In this document: positions 9,503-19,775 of the stretch, piece by piece
Numbering within the stretch: the stretch's first letter is position 1
Layout: the number at the start of each line of letters is the position of its first letter
Assembly (NCBI RefSeq): GCF_014529535.1
Contig: NW_023503408.1
Location: 496,001 to 560,000 of the forward strand
Reading direction: 5' to 3'
DNA length: 64,000 nucleotides
DNA from: Bradysia coprophila
Taxonomy: Eukaryota; Arthropoda; Insecta; Diptera; Sciaridae
The notes under the pieces: model-generated
The model's input: the letters and a program-made list of their open reading frames with translations, nothing else
Told to the model about the DNA's origin: nothing
Databases searched by the model: none
Position numbers and translations under genes: made by a program

Positions 9503-10192
9503 ATTGCGGATTCGTTATCTATGGACATAGACAAATGCTTTGCCCTTACCGTCTGCTTCCAATTCAACATGTTACAAACGGCATATTAATCTTATAAGTC
9601 CCCGTACTTCGTACGGGGCTAAAAACAAAGCATCAGAACAGTCGGAGCGTTTGCTGCGCCTGAGCCACGTACGAGCCCTTATACGTCTACAACCATCTAA
9701 TGCGTCTTTTACCAAAATGCTTCCATTGCGATTGCGTCCTTGACATTATTGCCCACCTAGTCAAGTTGGGCATGGTCAAATTTACTGAAAGTGTTCATTT
9801 TTAAAATTGCGCATAGCGCAATTACGAAAGCCCATACGAAGTACCTCTCAAATAAAACCAACAACTTACGACATTATTTTAGAAACCCAAAATTTTTTGC
9901 CAACTTTCCATTCGGTATTCAATTACCTCTCAAATGAAAGAAAAACTAGCAAAATCGGATGAGATTTACTCGATTTATGTGCAAAATACACTTACGGCCG
10001 AGTAGCGGCCTTAGTCCAAGGGTCCAAATTTGAAACGTTTTTTACCGTTTAAATTTAGCCGACCTACAAGCAAAAACTGCTTCACGCCCTGTACCTGGTT
10101 CACATCAAGGGCTCTAACTCACGAGTCGGTTATCCAATTTTCATAAAAAAAAATTTTAGCCCCGTACGAAGTACTGGGGGCTTATAGGTTTA
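9503..10192 (-). mobile_element. HINE fragments: a 5'-end piece, a 3'-end piece and a lone plus-strand 5' hairpin
   Basis: 9503-9625 is only the 5' end of a minus-strand copy (ending CCCCGTACTTCGTACGGGGC). From 9621 a second minus-strand copy begins at its 3' terminus and runs through one core unit to about 10152. At 10153-10192 a plus-strand 5' hairpin (TTTTAGCCCCGTACGAAGTA) stands alone, with unrelated DNA after it. Confidence 0.65.
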
Positions 10193-10884
10193 ATATACTG
10201 GCTAATCAGAAAGAAGCAATATGTGGATTGGTACAACAATCAGAGGATTGGCACAATTGAGGCATCGTATTAGTCATTGGTGTAACGAAGAAATGAAGGA
10301 AATGGTCACTAGCGAAGTAGACGTGATCATTGGCAAGCCGTCGGCAAGATAAAACAGGTAAACTTGGCCACTGGCGAACAAATGGTCATTGGCGAAACAG
10401 TCGAACGAAACGGAAATGTGAGAACTATTGGTCATTGGACGCAATTTCAATTGGTTGGTCATTAGACGCAATTTCAATCACTGGCGAACGAAAGTCATAT
10501 CATTGTCGAACGAAAGAATTGGATGGACATTCAAGCACTTACAATATTTCGATTTGAAGTTTTCTCAAGTATTCGATAACTGGTGTTCGAAATATTACGG
10601 CGAGTGTTTTCACTGTAGAAAATCAGAGCATCGAAGCACTCAATTGAAATGAAAAGCATTAAAGTACCCGCGATTTGGGGTATAAATACGAGACATTTGT
10701 ACGAAATAAAATCAGAATAAACTGGAACGTTAAACGGGCAACAGCCCTAAGCAATGTGTTTATGTCTCAACGATAGTCTAAGACAGCGGTTACTGGCACT
10801 GCAAGTACAGGGAACCAATGTTGCTACAAACAACACCAGCCAACCGGCAATCAAAGAGAAGAGTCGCTGTACAATTCTCAACAG
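10193..10884 (+). other. Decayed LTR-retroelement-like remnant
   Basis: No intact gene. One short frame near 10600-10650 reads G-E-C-F-H-C-R-K-S-E-H, a retroviral-type zinc knuckle lacking its last Cys, followed by a stop. Downstream come TATAAATA (10680), AATAAA-like motifs and a C-A-A-C-A end near 10743, all reminiscent of an LTR. The preceding sequence is low-complexity with repeated 'ggtcattgg'. Low confidence. Confidence 0.3.
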
Positions 10885-11882
10885 GCATGGTAGGACCGGC
10901 CCTTCCAGAGCTAGGGCCCTATAGGTGTTTTTCAGTCTTTCGACGATATCTACCGAAATACGCACGCAATAGCTTCTTTCTTCTTCTTCTTTTTCAGCCT
11001 GTTTCTATCCACTGCTGGATGTAGGCCTCTCCAACTTCTTTCCATTTCGTACGATCCATTGCCATTTGCAATAGCTGCTTGTGATATATCAAATGAAAGG
11101 TATTGACGAGTAGAACAAAGTTGTTGAACATTGTTTTTGGGAAAGATGCCACGTGGGTTTGTTGGTAGGGCTCAAAGGTCGTTACTCGGCCCTAAGTTTT
11201 TTTTGCACATAAATCGAGTAAATCTCATCCGATTTTGCTAGATTTAGTTTTTTATGGAAGATAATTGAATACCGAAAAGAACGTGTCGAAAAAAGTTTCA
11301 AATTTGGGCCCTTGGACTAAGGCCGCTACTCGGCCCTAAGTGTTTTTTGCACATAAATCGAGTAAATCTCATCCAAATTTGGTAGTTTTTGTTTTATATG
11401 GAAGGTAATTGAATACCAAAAAGAATGAGGTGAAAAAAGTTTCGAATTTGGGCCCTTGGACTAAGGCCGCTTTGTGGCGCTATGTGGTTTTTGCTCATAA
11501 ATCGAGAATATTTCATCAAACTTTGCTACTTTTTGTTTCGTTTGACAGATAATTACAGACAATTACAATACCGAAAGAAAATTGTTAAAAAAAAGTTGTA
11601 AATTCGGATTCCCAAAATTACATCGTAAACTTTTGTTTTATACTTAAGAAGTACTTCGTAAGGGCTTTTGTAATTTTAAAGATGAACGCTTACAGTTAAT
11701 TTGCTAAAATAGACAATGGTGTCAAGTACGCAATAAGGTTGCGGAAGCATTTTGATAACAGACGAATAAAGGTTACGGGCTTATTAGGGCTACGGACGTA
11801 TAATTGTTTCGGGCAAAATAGGTTTACGGGTCGTACGGGGCTCAGTCGCAGCAAACGCTCCGACTGTTCTGATGCCTTGTTT
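10885..11882 (+). mobile_element. HINE copy H5, 5'-truncated
   Basis: Enters the element at 'ggcatggtaggaccggccc', runs through the core units (GGCCGCTACTCGGCCCTAAG) and ends with the intact 3' stem-loop (CAGTCG...CGACTG, about 11852-11874) and TGCCTTGTTT. A 93-bp LINE tail interrupts it at 10975. Confidence 0.7.
10975..11067 (-). mobile_element. 93-bp RTE LINE 3' tail with 9-bp target duplication
   Basis: Reverse complement of the last ~90 bp of the LINE at 59356-62290, with the CTTCTTCTT (GAA-type) tail on the left. GCAATAGCT is present on both sides (10966-10974 and 11068-11076), and the uninterrupted HINE reads CGCAATAGCTGC. Confidence 0.85.
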
Positions 11883-12708
11883 GACCGGATTTCGTCTGTT
11901 TTAGCTTTATTAGATTAGGTATTGACCGTACCAATCAGGGAAAAAAAAGTTTTTGAAATTATGTTCGCCGGAGCATGAGCTAGGTCCTTTGTAGTGAGCT
12001 CATATCCGGCTACTCGGCCGTACAGTGAACGTGGTGTTTTTTGAGGATATCTTCAGTAAATTTTGACCGAATTTCATGATTTTTTTTTGTTTGAACTGTA
12101 TTGACGAATGCAAAGCGTCGGTAAAATTTCGAGTTTCCTAACAAAATGGCTGCCGACGGCCGTTTTGGATTTTAGAAAAGTCGATAAAAATCGGTAAAAA
12201 TGAAGTGAAATTCATCCGTTTTCGCATTTTGTAAAATCTGAGAAGTACTTGCATACTAAATAGCGTGTTGTGGAAAAATTTCTAGAATTAGGTCCTTGGA
12301 CTGAGGCCGCTACTCGACCCTAAGTGTTTTTGCACGAGAATCGAGTAAATCTCAACCGATTTTGCTAGTTTTTGTTTGGTTTGAGAGGTAATTGAATACC
12401 AAATGGAAAGTTGGCAAAAAGTTTCGGGTTTCTGAAATAATGTCGTAAATTGATGGTTTTATTAGGTACTTCGTACTGGCTTGCGTAATTGCGCTATGCG
12501 CAATTTTAAAAATGAAAACTTTCAGTAAATTTGACCATGCCCAACTTGACTAGGTGGGCAATAATGTCAAGGACGCAATTGGGTTACGGAAGCATTTTGG
12601 TAACAGATGCATTAGATGATTGTAGACGTATTATGGTTACGGACGAAATAAGATTACGGATCGTACGGCGCTCAGTCGCAGCAAACGCTCCGACTGTTCT
12701 GATGCCTA
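11883..12708 (+). mobile_element. HINE copy H6, 5'-truncated, different subfamily
   Basis: Follows H5 directly. It shares a core block (ATGGCTGCCGACGGCCGTTTTGG, about 12145) with 29450, 34690 and 46495, and ends with CAGTCG...CGACTG and TTCTGATGCC. Confidence 0.65.
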
Positions 12709-13324
12709 TTATTGCCATAAACGTGGAGGGAAAAATATGAAAAAATAAGTTGAAATCAAGTGAAAATTTTCGTAAAAGTGATCTGTGATAAAATGAAATT
12801 GTTTAAAAATATATTCAGAAAATTGTCAGTCAAGGGACCTGACTCTCCCAAAAGATGGGGTCTAGTTTATATTAAAATTTGAATTTAGATGTGCGTTGTT
12901 GGCCTGGTTGGTTGAAAAAATCGTCTAGACAAAGTTGGTCGCTTTAATCTGTATTCAATCGGAAACAACAATATTTTGATTATAATAGTGACAATGCATT
13001 TATTCATCATCATCGAATTCGCTGGATAATGTGCTATAATTATTTTGTAGTAGATCATGTTGCGATGTGGTATTTCCGTAAAATTTCGCATTACAATGAC
13101 ACATTGACAGCTATAATTAAGACCCATCAGGTACACCATCTGTAAAACAAAACATAGTTGTTGAAGAGACATTCGTGTGAAGAGGTTAGACTCAGCATTA
13201 TATGTTGGAATGACTTAACATTTGTATCATTTGTAATCTTAGAATTTTGGTCCCTTTCGCCAGTTTGTCCGTCAGTTTGAATAAAATGTTGATGAAGTCG
13301 CTCGAAAAAACATTATTTCGGGAA
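12709..13324. other. Unannotated spacer
   Basis: AT-rich; no gene recognised. A 95-codon minus-strand frame (12885-13172) has no recognisable domain. Confidence 0.3.
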
Positions 13325-13332
13325 CGTAGCAG

Positions 13333-13872
13333 TAGAGATGTGCGGGCCGCCCGAAAACATCGGGCTCTCCGTGTTTTTATCCAGCCCGACCGGGACCGGG
13401 CTCGGGCCGGACGGGCTTTCAAAATACAAATTTTCGATTCGGCCGGACTTTTTTAGTTAGATCCGGTCCGAGCACCGGATCGGACGGGCTTAGAACAAAA
13501 AGTTTCGGGCCACTCGTAATTAACTCAATTGATAAATATTGAAAAATGTTTACGATAAATAGTATCTAGGTTCTTTAAAAGTAACGTTGTTCGATGGATG
13601 CACGCTATTCGAACTATAATTACTTCGGAAGCATTATTCGAGATATTCATACTGTGAAGTATATTCATCGAATCAATTTTTAAACGAAAATCGTAATACA
13701 AATCGTAAAGAAACCTTAATTGCTTGAGAAAATATTTCTTCGGGCGGCCCGGAAAAAGTCCGGTCCGATCCGATCCGGGTCTGGGCCATTAATTCGTCGG
13801 GCCAGTTTGTACTGGGCTTCAAAAATGAGATTCGGGCCGGGCTTCGAAAAAACCTCGGCTCGCACATCTCTA
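13333..13872. mobile_element. 540-bp GC-rich hAT-type non-autonomous element
   Basis: Terminal inverted repeats TAGAGATGTGCGGGCC and, from the right, TAGAGATGTGCGAGCC. An 8-bp target duplication flanks it (CGTAGCAG 13325-13332; CGTAGTAG 13873-13880, one mismatch). Both ends are rich in CGGGC repeats around an AT-rich centre. An 8-bp duplication and A-G-A-G-A-T-G-type ends are hAT features. No transposase. Confidence 0.75.
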
Positions 13873-13880
13873 CGTAGTAG

Positions 13881-14165
13881 TTCGACGATTTTCCAAATTT
13901 TAATGGGTTCAGATACATTGTGAAAAATCAACTCCATGTATTTCTGTGACAGTGGATATGGTCGAGTGGGGTATCAATGGATAGTGTTTGATGTCAGCTA
14001 CTTCGAGGGTTTTCACTTGTCGCGGCGGCTTGGTGGGCCCGACATCGGCGTTTGTTGGTCAACAACATACACCTCATTGACCATCATAAATGTTCACAAT
14101 TTTGACATTATTTTCATCTAACATGTTTGAGTAATTGACAAAAAAAAGTTGTTTCACGAAACTCG
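13881..14165. other. Unannotated spacer
   Basis: No gene recognised. Confidence 0.3.
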
Positions 14166-14830
14166 CCGCTTAGATTTTCGCTTCTTTTGTTTTTGGGATC
14201 GACGCGGGGAGGTCCGCTGAAGACGAAAAACCAATTTTCACAGCGCGGTAGCCCATCCCTGAGGCACCATGGCCATCACAAGATTTGTTTTCTTCAATTT
14301 TTGCGATTGTTATTTCCATTGTTAGATCTTCTGATGACAAAACAACAAGAATTGGGGCGCGCAGGCCCACCAACTGCATACACTCAACTTCATTTTCCTT
14401 GTACGAAATAACTACACGCAACAAACACTTTAACAACTGCAACTAAACATTTAATGACGACGGAAAAGGATAGTACACATTCTAACGTACTATTTAAAAA
14501 AGGGGGGCTACGCGCCCTAATTCTTGTTGTTTTGTCATCAGAAGATCTTTCCGTGCTAATAACAATCGCATTTAGTATAAAAAATTGAAGAAAAAAAATT
14601 CTTGTGATGGACCTGGTGCCTCGGGGAGCGGCTTCAGCGACCCAAAAAGTGGTTTTTCGTCTTCAGCGGACCTCCACGCGTCTATACCAACAACAAAGAG
14701 TGTGAAAATTTCGAAGAAGGGTCAAACCTTTGAAGGGCCTTGGTGCCCCGGTGAGGGACTTACGCGCCCCAAAAAGTAGTTTTTCGTCATCAGGTGACCT
14801 TCCTGCGTCGATCCCACACACTTTCGTCCA
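14166..14830. repeat. Inverted repeat of a ~200-bp unit plus a third partial unit
   Basis: 14166-14370 (inverted) and 14508-14712 (direct) share TTGTTGTTTTGTCATCAGAAG and GTTTTTCGTCTTCAGCGGAC. A third partial unit follows at 14740-14830 (TTTTTCGTCATCAGGTGACC). They sit directly upstream of the LINE fossil and may derive from its 5' region. Confidence 0.6.
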
Positions 14831-14854
14831 AATCGGGGCTGTTCTACTAAACTG

Positions 14855-15425
14855 CAATTTTGCCCCGGATATCATCGAAGGATGGAAAGTTTATTTCGAA
14901 AAATTGTTAAGGGATGAGGAACAACTGCAACATGTGATCCTATACTGAGTGAAGAAGTTGGTGAGCTATGGAAATCAATCGGAACAATCGGAGCTATTTT
15001 CCTCTATATTCTGTTCAACAAAATCAAAAATGGTAACCCAACGCCACAATCATTCCGAGAGAGTTTTCTTCTACCGTTCTATAAGAACAAAGGAGACTCA
15101 AGGAAATGTGCAAATTATAGAGCGATCAAGTTGTCATCTCACACAATGAATATCTGGGAAACAGTTATCACCAACCGCTCGTGGAAAATTAATGGAGTAA
15201 TATGCGACAAGCGAATGCCACCAAAAATCAAGGTCAAAATCTATATAACGTTAGTAGGACGTCACAAAATTAGATTACATCAAGAGGGAACATATTCGCG
15301 GCACGTTGCACATAAACGAAGCCATCGTAGACAAAGTCAAAGATGAGAGAAACGATTGGTTCGCTAAAGTCCATTCTCACGATGAAAGCAATGTCGTAAA
15401 CAAGTCGCAAGCAAAAATTAAGCGA
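14855..15425 (+). pseudogene. Fossil LINE reverse transcriptase (RTE-like, a different family from the younger copies)
   Basis: Interrupted plus-strand frames read like an RTE RT: F-Y-K-N-K-G-D ... C-A-N-Y-R-A-I-K-L-S-S-H-T-M (about 15070-15150), then D-K-R-M-P-P-K-I-K-V-K-I-Y (about 15205-15245), then I-V-D-K-V-K-D-E-R-N-D-W (about 15325-15360). The central fingers/palm (including the catalytic Asp motif) is missing, and stops and frameshifts separate the blocks. Dead. Confidence 0.6.
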
Positions 15426-15529
15426 TGAAGAAGAAGAAGTATGATTGGTAGTATCAAGTTGTAGTATTGTGCTACCGGGTCACTCTAGCTGGCAACGCCA
15501 ACCTAGACTTTAAGAGTTTTAAAAATGTC

Positions 15530-15564
15530 TATTTAAGACTTAGTTTGTGCGTCTTATCTTAGTT
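15530..15564 (+). promoter_or_regulatory. Probable core promoter of the cupin gene
   Basis: TATTTAAGA (15530-15538) lies 31 nt before the A of TTAGTT (15559-15564), giving an ~82-nt 5' leader before the ATG at 15643. Confidence 0.45.
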
Positions 15565-15642
15565 GCTTTGTGAAGGTCGGTGGAGATCAATAGAATTTGT
15601 GCTATTCATTGCGAACTAACAAACAGAAAAAATATCTTAACG

Positions 15643-16278
15643 ATGCTGCGCCTAATTGCCTTTTTGCTATATCTACAGATGAAAAGTAACGATTACATTA
15701 ATCTTATAATTGAAATCGAGCCTTATTCGTATATTTTCTCTTCAAGATATACCTGTTACCGAAGCACTACAGGTTGAAAGTAAGTTTCTAATGAAGAAAC
15801 ATAAAATAAATCAATTATATTATCGCAAAATTAAAAACGTTACCAGTTGTTCTTGACCAACCATTGATGATTAAAAATGTTGGACCGAACGTTCTAGCTA
15901 CAACATTATTAATAACTATGCCACCTGGAGATTCGGGACTCTATGCACATACTCATCCAGGACCGGCTGTAGGTTATGTCTTTACAGGAGACTTACTCTT
16001 TCAGGTGCTACAAAAAATGAGTTAGAAAACTTTTAAGGTTGTTTCGACATTCTCTTTTACAGGTGAATGACGAATTGCCGAAAATTCTTCCAGCTGGCAG
16101 CACTTTTTATGTGAACGACAGTGAACGTCATGTGTGGGATGCCAATGCATCTAACACTACAACATGCATAGTAATAGCAACAATATTCGGTCGTCCAAAT
16201 GAAGAAATTACAACTTTTCTTACAAATTTCAAACGAGAAAGCCGTAACGATGCATTAGCCAGAGCGAAAGGTCTTTGA
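15643..16278 (+). CDS. Small secreted cupin-domain protein (4 exons)
   Basis: Exons 15643-15685, 15747-15779, 15847-16004 and 16063-16278 join in consistent phases (1, 1, 0) into 149 residues ending TGA; introns are 58-67 bp with GT/AG borders. Residues 1-12 (MLRLIAFLLYLQ) look like a signal peptide. The cupin barrel shows motif 1 as P-G-D-S-G-L-Y-A-H-T-H-P-G-P-A-V-G-Y-V and motif 2 as P-A-G-S-T-F-Y-V-N-D-S-E-R-H-V-W-D-A-N. Two motif-1 histidines and the motif-2 histidine, the usual metal ligands, are present, but the Glu expected after H-x-H is Ala, so metal binding may be altered. AATAAA lies at 16334-16339. No substrate can be inferred; cupins range from dioxygenases to isomerases to storage proteins. 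The two tiny first exons are the least certain part; the two last exons are firm. Confidence 0.65.
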
Positions 16279-16676
16279 GAAAATTGATATTGTATGTTTG
16301 GCGGGTGAGGGAACTGGGAAGAGTAATTGAATTAATAAAACGTTTATGCTTCTCCAAACGTACTTTCTCACGATCTAAATATCTGTCTTTTTATGCGGAT
16401 GACATGCGCGTCGAATTTCAAATCCTCGTCGATAATCAGTCCAAGTGTTTAATCTTTAACACCGCTAGCTGCCAGCTAGCTTTTATTTTATGGCCTTTGC
16501 GGTTTACGGTTGAGAAGAAAAAACTTTTTTGGGCGTCTAGCCCGTTTCACTGTCGTATTTATTCTGCCTGATTTTTCACTAACAGAGTTTCCTCAGAAAA
16601 CTTGATCTCTTTTTTGGTTACAATAGCTCAGTTGGATTCGGCGTTTCAACATCCTCCAACCAATTACTTTTTAATA
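16279..16676. other. 3' flank of the cupin gene; nothing further seen
   Basis: Contains the AATAAA signal of the cupin gene; otherwise no recognisable feature. Confidence 0.35.
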
Positions 16677-16814
16677 TATACTACGTATCAGTGGGTATAT
16701 TACGAGAATTACGCTTCAGTAAATAACACACAAAAAGAGCGAACGAAGTGAGCGAGTGTGTGTGTTATTTACGTAAGCGTAATTCGAATATATATCCACT
16801 GATACGTACCATAT
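16677..16814. repeat. ~138-bp fold-back MITE
   Basis: Arms of about 52 bp: TACGTATCAGTGGGTATATT ... AATTACGCTTCAGTAAATAA against (from the other side) TACGTATCAGTGGATATATA ... AATTACGCTTACGTAAATAA. The loop holds AGCGAACGAAGTGAGCGAG. Confidence 0.75.
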
Positions 16815-17107
16815 TTTATGCTGTAAGCGAAACCATAAGTACAAACAACATATTTGCCACCGTACTGCTGTAAATCATAGTTTTTTTGGGCTCAAAGATT
16901 TAATTTCTGATAACACGTTCTTACTAGGCTACGTCCAGTCCATAGGATATTGAAACGCACACAATAATAAGTTCATACTTCTTCTTATATACATTGCGAA
17001 AAGTACTAACGCTGAGTACAACACAAAGTACGAATCGTTGAGTACAAACTATGAATGAACAAGTGAAACGAGTGAAGTTGCGAATTGATATTGTCAATTC
17101 GAAGCTT

Positions 17108-17185
17108 CGTTGGCTCAGTGAGCTAACGTTCCGCTTGATAACTTTTTGCATTCTTGCGTTCGGGAGTTCGAATTCTGATGACGGC
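17108..17185 (+). repeat. tRNA-like (SINE-head-like) sequence
   Basis: An A-box-like TTGGCTCAGTGAGCTAACG and a B-box-like GGAGTTCGAATTC are about 45 nt apart, followed by a T run. The acceptor stem does not pair, so this is not an intact tRNA; a tRNA-derived SINE head or pseudo-tRNA is possible. Confidence 0.3.
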
Positions 17186-17806
17186 GATTTTTTTTTTATT
17201 TATTAATTCACCAGTACCACAATTTCTCGAAACGATCATCATTATAAATCATAGAAATCGCGTTCGAATGATGCATCAAAAACACAGTATAGTGTGCCTT
17301 GCATTTCATCGAAGCCGCTTAAGTTCACAAATACCATTTGAGCAAAGTTCGTTGTCGCGTAAGGTGTGTGATTGTTTCGACTGAAAATTTTAAAACGAAG
17401 AAATGGCGTGCAAGATTTACTTGAAGAAGTTGATGAAGAGATGCCACTTGAATTGATGGAGCACGTCAGAGCAGCAAAACTGGAAACATTGCCAGCGAAG
17501 TCGAAAGACAAGTATAATTGCGCGTACGAGAAATTCAAAGAGTGGCAAACGGGCTATGGAGTGGAAAAAGTTTCATCTGATTTGATATTGGCATATTTTT
17601 CAATGATGGATTGCAAAAACTATAAGCCGAACAGCCTTTGGGCATTCTATTCGATGCTCAAATCAACTTTGAAGGCTTACGAAAACATCAACATCGGAGA
17701 GTTCGCTCAAGTGACTTCATATTTGTCATCGAAATCCATCGGTTACAAGCCCATGAAAGGAGTCTTCACTGAAGAACAGATCCGAAAGTTTATCGACGAA
17801 GCGATT

Positions 17807-17982
17807 GACATGCAATTGATCGAGGAAGTACAGTTGGTGAAATCAACAGCATTAAACGTCCGCGTCTTCACATTGAAAATGTTGAAGACGCAAATGCTTT
17901 GAGTCAGTCGACGTCTACTAACTCGACGCTCAACGCTACACTTGCTCGGTCATTCAAAGGTTTCCATTTCGCCCGAATGGAT
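17807..17982 (+). repeat. 176-bp ectopic copy of the recombinase gene's own 3' segment
   Basis: Matches 18985-19160 with two mismatches visible (gaagacG/Tcaa and tttccA/Cttt). 176 is not a multiple of 3, and removing it puts exon A back in frame with exon B. Both copies end at CGAATGGAT. Confidence 0.85.
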
Positions 17983-18665
17983 TGGTTGGATGTTAAGGTG
18001 AGTACAGTGAACCTAACCTTTCAATTGCAAAAAATTGGAAGTGAAAATAAAATATAAACAATCGCTATTCAGGTCGTGTGCATATTTGGTATATGCGGGG
18101 CATTGCGTTGCGACGAGATGACACGCATTACATTAAACGATGTTGAGAAACATGGGGACCTGTTCTGGGTTCAAATTGGAGATTCAAAAACAAACATTTC
18201 TGGCTCGTTCACGATCCACGGTGGATTCGCGTCTATCGTCCAGCAATACATTGATTTGCGACCGAAACGACTACAGCCCAATGAACGTTTTTTCGTTAAT
18301 TACCAGCGACAAAAATGTACTATGCAATTCATTGGTAAAAACAAATTCGCCAACATGCCGCGAAAAATCGCACAGTATCTTGAATTGCCAGAGATGGACC
18401 GATACACAGGTATATTTTTGATAATTTGTGCAACACGTTAAGTGAAATGTTGACTTCTCTTTCTTCCATTTGCAGGACACGCTTTCCGGCGGACATCTGC
18501 CACATTTTTGGCCAACAGTGGAGCAGATTTAGAGACGATCATGAGACACGGAAGATGGCGGACAGGATCATGTGCCAAAGGTTATATCGAAGATTCTTTA
18601 GAATATAAAAAGAAAACGGCCCAAACGAAGATCATGCCTCATCTGCACAAGGAAATCAATTAGCA

Positions 18666-18790
18666 CATTCAACGACTCATGCATCGACCACTCATGCATC
18701 GACCCATGCATCGTCCCATGCGTCATCCCATACATCGTCCCATACATCGATCCATTCATCGTCCCATACATCGTCCCATACATCGCCATC
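18666..18790 (+). repeat. 12-bp minisatellite encoding His-Ala/Thr-Ser-Ser repeats
   Basis: About ten units of CATNCATCGTCC. In the frame of the recombinase tail they read (T-H-A-S / S-H-T-S)n. Confidence 0.7.
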
Positions 18791-19161
18791 ACCAATAGAT
18801 CGATCGTACATTGATACTGACAACGTTGATTCGTTATTTGATTCGTCGATCGACGATGTTGATCTTATTGATATTGTGGAACGTGCGAGCCAATCATTCG
18901 AACTTACAAGTCAATCACCTGGTTCCGGGAACGGCACAAGTGGCAACAACTCTGCAGGCTCCAGTCACTCCAATGATGTCGTTGGACATGCAATTGATCG
19001 AGGAAGTACAGTTGGTGAAATCAACAGCATTAAACGTCCGCGTCTTCACATTGAAAATGTTGAAGACTCAAATGCTTTGAGTCAGTCGACGTCTACTAAC
19101 TCGACGCTCAACGCTACACTTGCTCGGTCATTCAAAGGTTTCCCTTTCGCCCGAATGGATA

Positions 19162-19693
19162 ATCGCCCAAAACCACTTACAGTGGAGGTGTGACGCAAGT
19201 CCTGTTATCCACTTACAAAAGAACTGATATCGGTGTAGGTGACGCTTACAGGTTCGACACGCAAAAAGGTATGCGTCACAAATGGCAGCTGATGAGGAAA
19301 GTACGCGAAAGTTTTATCAACAAAAATTTACCAGAAAAATTTTAGGAAGAAAATTATAATAAAAAAGTTTGCGTCAAAAAGTGGCAGATGATTCGGCTTT
19401 CTTCTGTTTGAATTCCATTTTTTAAAGGAATATATTTCACAATTTTTAAAATTTTCATTCCTCAACATCTGCCACTTGTGACGCAAACTTTTTTATTATA
19501 ATTTTCTTCCTAAAATTTTTCTGGTAAATTTTTGTTGATAAAACTTTCGCGTACTTTCCTCATCAGCTGCCATTTGTGACGCATACCTTTTTGCGTGTCG
19601 AACCGGTAAGCGTCACCTACATCGATATCAGTTCTTTTGTAAGTGGATAACAGGACTTGCGTCACACCTCCACTGTAAGTGGTTTTGGGCGAT
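19162..19693. repeat. 0.53-kb palindrome (arms ~230 bp, loop ~70 bp)
   Basis: The left arm starts ATCGCCCAAAACCACTTACA and the right arm ends TGTAAGTGGTTTTGGGCGAT. Arms pair through GTGACGCAAGTCCTG, TATGCGTCACAAATGGCAGC and AAGTTTGCGTC to the loop. It abuts base 19160, where the recombinase tail stops. Confidence 0.85.
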
Positions 19694-19775
19694 ATCAGCT
19701 CTTTTGTAAGTTGTGCTTTTTTAGAATTTGGTCGCAGATAATAGACAATCATATTGTGCAGTTTGAACGAAAATA

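Larger units (their letters stand above)
17380..19160 (+). pseudogene. Crypton-like tyrosine recombinase gene, broken
   Basis: Exon A (to 17997) encodes the SAM-like N-terminal DNA-binding domain (K-S-K-D-K-Y ... F-K-E-W ... S-L-W-A-F-Y-S-M-L-K-S-T-L). Exon B (18073-18409) has G-A-L-R-C-D-E with the first catalytic Arg, and exon C (18476-18663) has H-A-F-R-R-T, M-R-H-G-R-W and A-K-G-Y-I-E, so the full R...H-x-x-R...H...Y set is present. Introns are 75 and 66 bp with GT/AG. Defects: a 176-bp copy of the gene's own 3' part sits at 17807-17982 and shifts the frame, and a probable 1-bp loss near 18630-18640 ends exon C in TAG while the Ser/His/Thr-rich tail continues in another frame to about 19160, where a palindrome cuts it. 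No upstream ATG was found in frame; the first in-frame ATG is near 17441. Known: this recombinase type in arthropods is transposon-derived (Crypton). Confidence 0.75.
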
